A DNA stretch of 8,171 nucleotides, taken from NCBI GenBank assembly GCA_031285945.1, contig JAITVF010000165.1:1-8171 (forward strand), written 5' to 3'. The stretch is from Oscillospiraceae bacterium. Lineage in GTDB: Bacteria; Bacillota; Clostridia; Oscillospirales; Ruminococcaceae. The notes below the pieces were generated by a model. That model was given only the letters and a program-made list of their open reading frames with translations. It was not told the DNA's origin and did no database searches. Below are positions 4,919 to 8,171 of this stretch, piece by piece. Position 1 is the stretch's first letter; each line of letters opens with the position of its first letter. The position numbers and the translations under genes were made by a program.

Positions 4919-6436
4919 ATGAGGGGCGGACAAGTAATAAAATCGCTCCCTGTGCCATTGCCAAACAATACAATCAATGGTATCCTTAAGCTTGATATTA
5001 ATTATGAAACGGTAGTGAGGCCTGTGCTCCGGGAAGCCCGCGCTATTATAATATTAACAGCCTCTGTTTTTGCGGTAATCGGGGTCACTTCCCTGCTGCG
5101 CCGAAGGTTTTCGGGCGAGACCTGCCGCAAGATCGCCCACATTTTGCTCTCCAACTGGATTATTATCGCCCTTGCCGTTTTTTCCTCGACGGCGACGGTC
5201 GTGATTCCCCCCGCTATTTTTGTAGTTGTCAACTGGATATCATGGCGCAAAAACCTTTTTTCCGGCATTGAGCGGGAAAAAGACAATACTCCCGGCACCG
5301 TCTGGTTCGCGGTCTCGCTGGTGTTGCTTTGCGCGTTTTTCTGGGGGATAGGCAGTCCCTGGATCTGCGCCTGCGGGATACTCGCAATGGGCTATGGGGA
5401 CGGCTTTGCAGCCCTTATAGGCATCCGCTTCGGCAAGCATCCCTTCCCGCCGCCGTTTTCCGGCAAAACCGCCGAGGGAACAATTACCGCCGCGCTGTTT
5501 TCGGGGCTCGCGGTGGGTATCGTCTCGTATTTTTACAGACCGGATATCGCTCTTTCGGCCGGGTTCGCCTGCGGTATAATCGCCGCCTCCGCCGAGCTTG
5601 TATCCTCTAACGGCTTCGATAATTTTACGCTGCCTGTAGCCGTATCCTTCTCAATGTATAGTATGGTGGCGCATCCGGTACTTATTCCCGTATTTTGCTG
5701 CCTTGGGGTCACTCTGATTGTTCTTGTGGGCGCCTTTTATCTGCGGGCCGTTACCCTGGCCGGCGGAATCGCGGCTCTTTTGCTGGGTACCGCGCTCTTT
5801 ATTTGGGGCGGCGCGGGGGCCTATTGCGCCCTTATGGCCTTCTTTTTGCCTTGCAGTATCGTCAGCCGGATCGGCAAGGAAAAAAAAGCGGAGCCCTCGT
5901 CGCTTCACCGGCGAAGCGGCTGCCGCGGGGTGGCGCAGGTTGCGGCAAACGGGCTGCCCGCCCTTATCTGGGCCGCCGCCTATTACTTTACCGGGGGGGC
6001 GGGCTTTCTTACGGCGGTGTTCGCGTCTCTTTGCGCCGCCTCCGCCGATACTTTTTCCTCCGAAATCGGAATGCTTTCAAAATCGATTCCCCGTTCCATC
6101 CTCACAATGCGGCCGGTCTCCAGGGGGATTTCGGGCGGGGTGACCCTTACGGGCCTTTGCGGGGCTATGCTGGGCTCTCTCGCCATAGCAGCGATCGCCG
6201 GCCCGGCCAGGATGGCGGCCGTGTTTTTGGCGGGCGTGACAGGAAGCCTTATCGATTCCTGTCTGGGCGCCTCGTGTCAGGTAAAATACCGGCTGCCGAA
6301 CGGCGGCCTTACCGAAAAGCCGGTGGCGGACGGCCTGACCCTTCCACGAGCCTGCGGAATCGGATGGCTTGGCAACGACGCGGTAAATTTCCTTAGTATT
6401 ATGGCTTCCTCCGCTCTCTCCATTCTACTTTGCTGA
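4919..6436 (+). CDS. Fusion membrane protein: dolichol/phytol kinase-like domain plus DUF92 (TMEM19/VTE6-like) domain
   Basis: From the ATG at 4919 this gives 505 residues, most of them hydrophobic with roughly 12 membrane segments. The N-terminal half (about 40-270) resembles CTP-dependent polyprenol kinases (SEC59/VTE5 type): CRKIAHILLSNW near the first helices, then YGDGFAALIGIRFGKHPF followed by SGKTAEGTITA. The C-terminal half (about 275-505) is DUF92: SADTFSSEIGMLSKSIPRSI, SRGISGGVTLTGLCGAMLG and the end motif GWLGNDAVNFL. In plants VTE5 phosphorylates phytol and VTE6, a DUF92 protein, phosphorylates phytyl phosphate. By analogy the fusion may convert a prenol to its diphosphate in two steps; the substrate is unknown. 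The start is unsure: no clear Shine-Dalgarno precedes ATG 4919, the in-frame TTG 4880 or GTG 5015, which lies closest to the first membrane helix. Confidence 0.8.
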   Translation: MRGGQVIKSLPVPLPNNTINGILKLDINYETVVRPVLREARAIIILTASVFAVIGVTSLLRRRFSGETCRKIAHILLSNWIIIALAVFSSTATVVIPPAIFVVVNWISWRKNLFSGIEREKDNTPGTVWFAVSLVLLCAFFWGIGSPWICACGILAMGYGDGFAALIGIRFGKHPFPPPFSGKTAEGTITAALFSGLAVGIVSYFYRPDIALSAGFACGIIAASAELVSSNGFDNFTLPVAVSFSMYSMVAHPVLIPVFCCLGVTLIVLVGAFYLRAVTLAGGIAALLLGTALFIWGGAGAYCALMAFFLPCSIVSRIGKEKKAEPSSLHRRSGCRGVAQVAANGLPALIWAAAYYFTGGAGFLTAVFASLCAASADTFSSEIGMLSKSIPRSILTMRPVSRGISGGVTLTGLCGAMLGSLAIAAIAGPARMAAVFLAGVTGSLIDSCLGASCQVKYRLPNGGLTEKPVADGLTLPRACGIGWLGNDAVNFLSIMASSALSILLC

Positions 6437-6463
6437 CCGACAAAATCCGCTCAAATTTTTGCC

Positions 6464-6499
6464 AAAAATCTCTTATCCTATTGGATAGGAGATTTTTTT
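6464..6499 (+). terminator. Strong intrinsic terminator between the fusion gene and spoIIA
   Basis: A 15-bp stem with one G-T pair, AAAAATCTCTTATCC (6464-6478) with its complement at 6483-6497, closes a TATT loop. It is followed by a run of seven T (6493-6499). It lies 27 bp after the fusion gene's TGA. The A-run on the left side makes it potentially bidirectional. It isolates spoIIA from read-through. Confidence 0.9.
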
Positions 6500-6513
6500 C
6501 TGGAAAAGATAAT
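6487..6513 (+). promoter_or_regulatory. Possible SigmaH-type promoter of spoIIA, embedded in the terminator
   Basis: AGGAGAT at 6487-6493 resembles the SigmaH -35 (AGGANNT). It is followed about 12 nt later by GGAAAAGATAAT, a poor match to the GAAT-type -10. In Bacillus, spoIIA is transcribed by SigmaH with Spo0A~P. A partial Spo0A-box-like TTTTGTCGG lies on the minus strand near 6438-6446. A SigmaA alternative uses GATAAT at 6522-6527 with a weak -35. All are weak matches and context is the main support. Confidence 0.25.
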
Positions 6514-6536
6514 CATAAACGGATAATACTGTTTGG

Positions 6537-6559
6537 GCGCGACAGAGTACCGCTCGCGC
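6537..6559. promoter_or_regulatory. GC-rich dyad in the spoIIA leader
   Basis: GCGCGA (6537-6542) and TCGCGC (6554-6559) are perfect inverted repeats with an 11-nt spacer. They end 12 bp before the GAAAGG ribosome-binding site of spoIIAA. It may be a leader hairpin or an operator. Part of it (CGCGACA) reads TGTCGCG on the other strand, five of seven bases of a Spo0A box. Confidence 0.3.
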
Positions 6560-6583
6560 AATTAATGCGATGAAAGGATGTTG

Positions 6584-6916
6584 ATGCTTAAGATGTCGGT
6601 TCGTATATATCTGGCGGACGACCTGCTCACAGCCTGCCTTATTGGTGAAATCGACCATCACTCGGCTAAGGCTATCCGCGAGGAAATCGACGAAGCGGCC
6701 GGCCGGGCCCGCCCCGAGAGGCTCATGCTGGATTTCAGGGACGTCACTTTTATGGATTCGTCGGGCATAGGGCTTGTCATGGGCCGCTACGCCATGATGA
6801 GGGAGCTTGGCGGCGAGCTTTTGATCGACAATATGCCGGCGCACATAAAAAAGGTAATGAAGCTCGCGGGCCTTGAAAAGCTCGCCAACATTGAAACGGG
6901 GGGAAGGGCAAAATGA
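6584..6916 (+). CDS. spoIIAA: Anti-sigma F factor antagonist SpoIIAA
   Basis: This 110-residue STAS protein binds SpoIIAB and frees SigmaF when unphosphorylated. Family landmarks are clear: GEIDHHSAKAIREEID (21-36), matching Bacillus GELDHHTAE, and FMDSSGIGLVMGRY (56-69), whose first serine S59 corresponds to the phosphorylated Ser58 of B. subtilis. GGELLIDNMPAHIKKVMKLAGLEKL (76-100) ends the fold. ATG 6584 is preferred because GAAAGG (6572-6577) lies 6 nt before it. ATG 6578 abuts that site and ATG 6593 is too far. The stop overlaps the SpoIIAB ATG (ATGA). It is the first gene of the classic spoIIAA-spoIIAB-sigF operon, preceded by a terminator, so its own promoter must lie in about 6490-6570. 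Its C-terminus (IETGGRAK) is slightly shorter than in Bacillus. Confidence 0.95.
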   Translation: MLKMSVRIYLADDLLTACLIGEIDHHSAKAIREEIDEAAGRARPERLMLDFRDVTFMDSSGIGLVMGRYAMMRELGGELLIDNMPAHIKKVMKLAGLEKLANIETGGRAK

Positions 6917-7371
6917 AAATGCTGAACCAGATGAAGCTTACCTTCATGAGCAAATCCAACAACGAAGCCTTTTCAAGGACGGCGGTCGCGGCCTTTATGA
7001 GTCAGCTCGACCCCACGGTGGACGAGCTCACCGACTTAAAAACAGCCGTCTCTGAGGCGGTCACCAACTGCATTGTCCACGGCTACCCCGATTCTATCGG
7101 CATGGTGTACATAACCGCGGCTATCTACCCCGACAGTCGGATTGTCGTGACAATAAAGGACAAGGGCTGCGGGATTGATGATATCGGCAGGGCTATGGAG
7201 CCGCTATACACCTCCTGCCCGGACGGCGAGCGGGCGGGGCTCGGCTTTGCCGTTATGCAAAGCCTTTGCGACAAAGTAAGGGTGAGGTCGGCGCCCGGCA
7301 AAGGAACAAGCGTTTCGCTGACGCGCATGGTGCGGCTGCGGGGGCAGGACGACGGGAAAGGCGCCGAATGA
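6913..7371 (+). CDS. spoIIAB: Anti-sigma F factor and serine kinase SpoIIAB
   Basis: This 152-residue GHKL kinase holds SigmaF inactive and phosphorylates SpoIIAA. Visible landmarks are AFMSQLDPTVDELTDLKTAV (27-46), closely matching Bacillus; the N-box SEAVTNCIVHGY (47-58) with E48 and N52; the ATP-binding DKGCGIDD (83-90); and GERAGLGFAVMQ (105-116), with R107 in the position of the Bacillus arginine that contacts SpoIIAA/SigmaF. All catalytic positions are present. The start ATG 6913 shares ATGA with the SpoIIAA stop and has GGAAGGG 4 nt upstream. ATG 6919, two codons on, has better spacing and could be used. The stop overlaps the sigF start in the same way. Confidence 0.95.
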   Translation: MKMLNQMKLTFMSKSNNEAFSRTAVAAFMSQLDPTVDELTDLKTAVSEAVTNCIVHGYPDSIGMVYITAAIYPDSRIVVTIKDKGCGIDDIGRAMEPLYTSCPDGERAGLGFAVMQSLCDKVRVRSAPGKGTSVSLTRMVRLRGQDDGKGAE

Positions 7372-8036
7372 ACAAGACCGAGTTGACCCGCGAGGAGCTT
7401 ATTGAAAACAACATAGGGCTGGTACACTCCTGCGCCCAGAAGCTCAAGAATCGGGGAATGGAATACGACGACCTCTTTCAGGCGGGCTGCGTGGGGCTTA
7501 TAAAGGCGTCGGACGCTTTTGACTTTGACCGGGGCGTTCGCTTTTCCACCTATGCCGTTCCGGTAATCCTGGGCGAAATGCGCCGCCTCTTCCGCGATGG
7601 CGGCACCATCAAGGTAAGCCGCACCCTTAAGGAGCTCTCCCTTAAAATAGGCAGAATGCGCGAATACTTTGGCGTCCGCCACGGCCGTGAGCCCCACATA
7701 AGCGAAATCGCCAAAGAGCTTGGCGTCGAAGAGACCCAGGTAGTAGAGGCGATCTCGGCCGCCACCCCGCCGCTATCCCTCACTGCCGGGGAGGAGGACG
7801 GCGGCGGCCAGCTCGATCTGCCGGTAGATTCGCCCGAGGACGCACTCTCCGACATGCTATCTTTAAAGCAGGTGCTCGGCCAGCTCGAGCCCTCTGACCG
7901 CCGGCTCGTTTATCTTCGCTACTTCGGCGGAAAAACCCAGACCCAAACCGCGACCGAGCTCGGAATGACCCAGGTGCAGGTTTCGCGCCGTGAAAAGAAA
8001 ATCCTTCAGGGACTCAAGACGCAGCTGGACAGATAG
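7368..8036 (+). CDS. sigF: RNA polymerase sigma factor SigmaF (sporulation)
   Basis: This 222-residue sigma-70 family factor directs the first forespore-specific transcription. Region 2 is well kept: MEYDDLFQAGCVGLIKASDA (31-50), then RGVRFSTYAVPVILGEMRRL (55-74). TIKVSRTLKEL (80-90) and EPHISEIAKELGV (108-120) make up region 3. Region 4 includes SDRRLVYLRYFGGKTQTQTA (176-195) with helix-turn-helix MTQVQVSRREKKIL (200-213). It matches Bacillus SigmaF rather than SigmaG or SigmaE, and operon position confirms this. ATG 7368 overlaps the SpoIIAB stop (ATGA), with AAAGG 7 nt upstream. It is about 30 residues shorter at the N-terminus than B. subtilis SigF (255 aa); upstream in-frame codons lie inside spoIIAB and do not look like sigma factor. 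No spoVA gene follows within the window. Confidence 0.95.
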   Translation: MNKTELTREELIENNIGLVHSCAQKLKNRGMEYDDLFQAGCVGLIKASDAFDFDRGVRFSTYAVPVILGEMRRLFRDGGTIKVSRTLKELSLKIGRMREYFGVRHGREPHISEIAKELGVEETQVVEAISAATPPLSLTAGEEDGGGQLDLPVDSPEDALSDMLSLKQVLGQLEPSDRRLVYLRYFGGKTQTQTATELGMTQVQVSRREKKILQGLKTQLDR

Positions 8037-8056
8037 CCGTTAGTTATACTACTCCG

Positions 8057-8068
8057 CGATTAAAATCG
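8057..8068 (+). other. Small AT-rich hairpin downstream of sigF
   Basis: CGAT (8057-8060) and ATCG (8065-8068) pair around TAAA. It is too weak and lacks an adjacent T-run to count as a normal terminator. No other obvious terminator for the spoIIA operon is visible before the large element that follows. Confidence 0.25.
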
Positions 8069-8078
8069 TTTCAAGACT

Positions 8079-8171
8079 TGCGAGGATTTTTTTCGCCCTG
8101 CAAGGCGGACGACGACGGTGGGCTGACGCCCACCGAGGAGGACAACGCAGCAGGACGGAAAAAAGACCGCA
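8079..8171. repeat. Long imperfect inverted repeat or structured RNA element, cut by window end
   Basis: An apical hairpin CGGTGGGC-TGAC-GCCCACCG (8116-8135) sits inside nested pairs: CCTGC (8097-8101) with GCAGG (8150-8154); TTTTTT (8088-8093) with AAAAAA (8159-8164); GG (8084-8085) with CC (8167-8168); GC (8080-8081) with GC (8169-8170); and T8079 with A8171. The outer pairs extend to the window edge, so the element probably continues as CTTGC.../...GCAAG. The internal strands 8102-8115 and 8136-8147 are purine-rich (GGCGGACGACGAC; AGGAGGACAAC) and do not pair. It may be a dispersed intergenic repeat or a noncoding RNA, and it may also end spoIIA transcripts. The family was not recognised with certainty. 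Confidence 0.55.

Noticed and set aside
4953..4979. CCATTG ... CAATGG inverted repeat near the fusion gene start
   Set aside because: Six-base arms with a long AT-rich spacer are common by chance, and the segment may be coding.
5695..6396. 233-codon overlapping frame within the fusion kinase gene
   Set aside because: It is a +1 shadow with a biased Arg/Gly composition. The main frame has DUF92 and membrane motifs throughout.
6437..6446. Spo0A box upstream of spoIIA
   Set aside because: The minus-strand TTTTGTCGG matches only part of the consensus and sits before the terminator. It is mentioned in the promoter note but is not strong enough for its own feature.
7266..7367. Upstream in-frame extension of sigF
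   Set aside because: The sequence (MRQSKGEVGARQRNK and on) lies in spoIIAB coding DNA and does not resemble SigF. The ATGA overlap with a good ribosome site at 7368 is the standard start.
7125..7697. 190-codon leftward frame across spoIIAB and sigF
   Set aside because: It is antisense to two well-conserved sporulation genes and matches no known protein pattern.

Overview
The window looks like chromosomal DNA from an endospore-forming, fairly GC-rich member of the Clostridia (Bacillota). Two things point there. One is a complete spoIIA operon (spoIIAA-spoIIAB-sigF). The other is a DnaD-domain protein directly followed by a DnaC-type helicase loader, a pairing typical of Firmicutes. No rRNA, tRNA, CRISPR array, transposase or phage structural gene is visible. 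Taxonomy below class level is a guess.

Layout. The left 4.7 kb is read leftwards. From the centre outwards it holds: (i) an Enzyme I-like protein of the PEP:sugar phosphotransferase family; (ii) a receiver/HD-GYP response regulator with its own intrinsic terminator; (iii) a palindromic promoter region; (iv) a replication pair, the DnaD-like protein and a DnaC-like loader that runs off the left edge. The right 3.4 kb is read rightwards: a membrane protein joining a dolichol/phytol-kinase-like half to a DUF92 half, a strong terminator, the spoIIA operon, and a large inverted-repeat element cut by the right edge. The divergent junction at about 4716-4918 must hold the promoters of both arms.

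How the genes work together. The DnaD/DnaC pair belongs to loading of the replicative helicase. SpoIIAA, SpoIIAB and SigmaF form the partner-switching module that starts forespore transcription. They overlap by ATGA junctions, so their translation is probably coupled. The HD-GYP protein has every expected residue of a c-di-GMP phosphodiesterase controlled by phosphorylation. The Enzyme I-like protein next to it keeps the phosphorylatable histidine and the N-terminal HPr-contacting architecture, but has lost essentially all catalytic residues of the PEP-binding barrel. It is therefore better read as a regulatory pseudo-enzyme than as a working Enzyme I.

Most worth a second look: the degenerate Enzyme I beside the HD-GYP regulator; the fusion of two putative prenol-salvage kinases; a near-perfect 26-bp palindrome carrying outward-facing extended -10 elements upstream of the DnaD gene; and the long structured or repeat element after sigF. 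Three left-arm or central genes have no convincing ATG start, and two of them are best read from TTG codons with good Shine-Dalgarno sequences.
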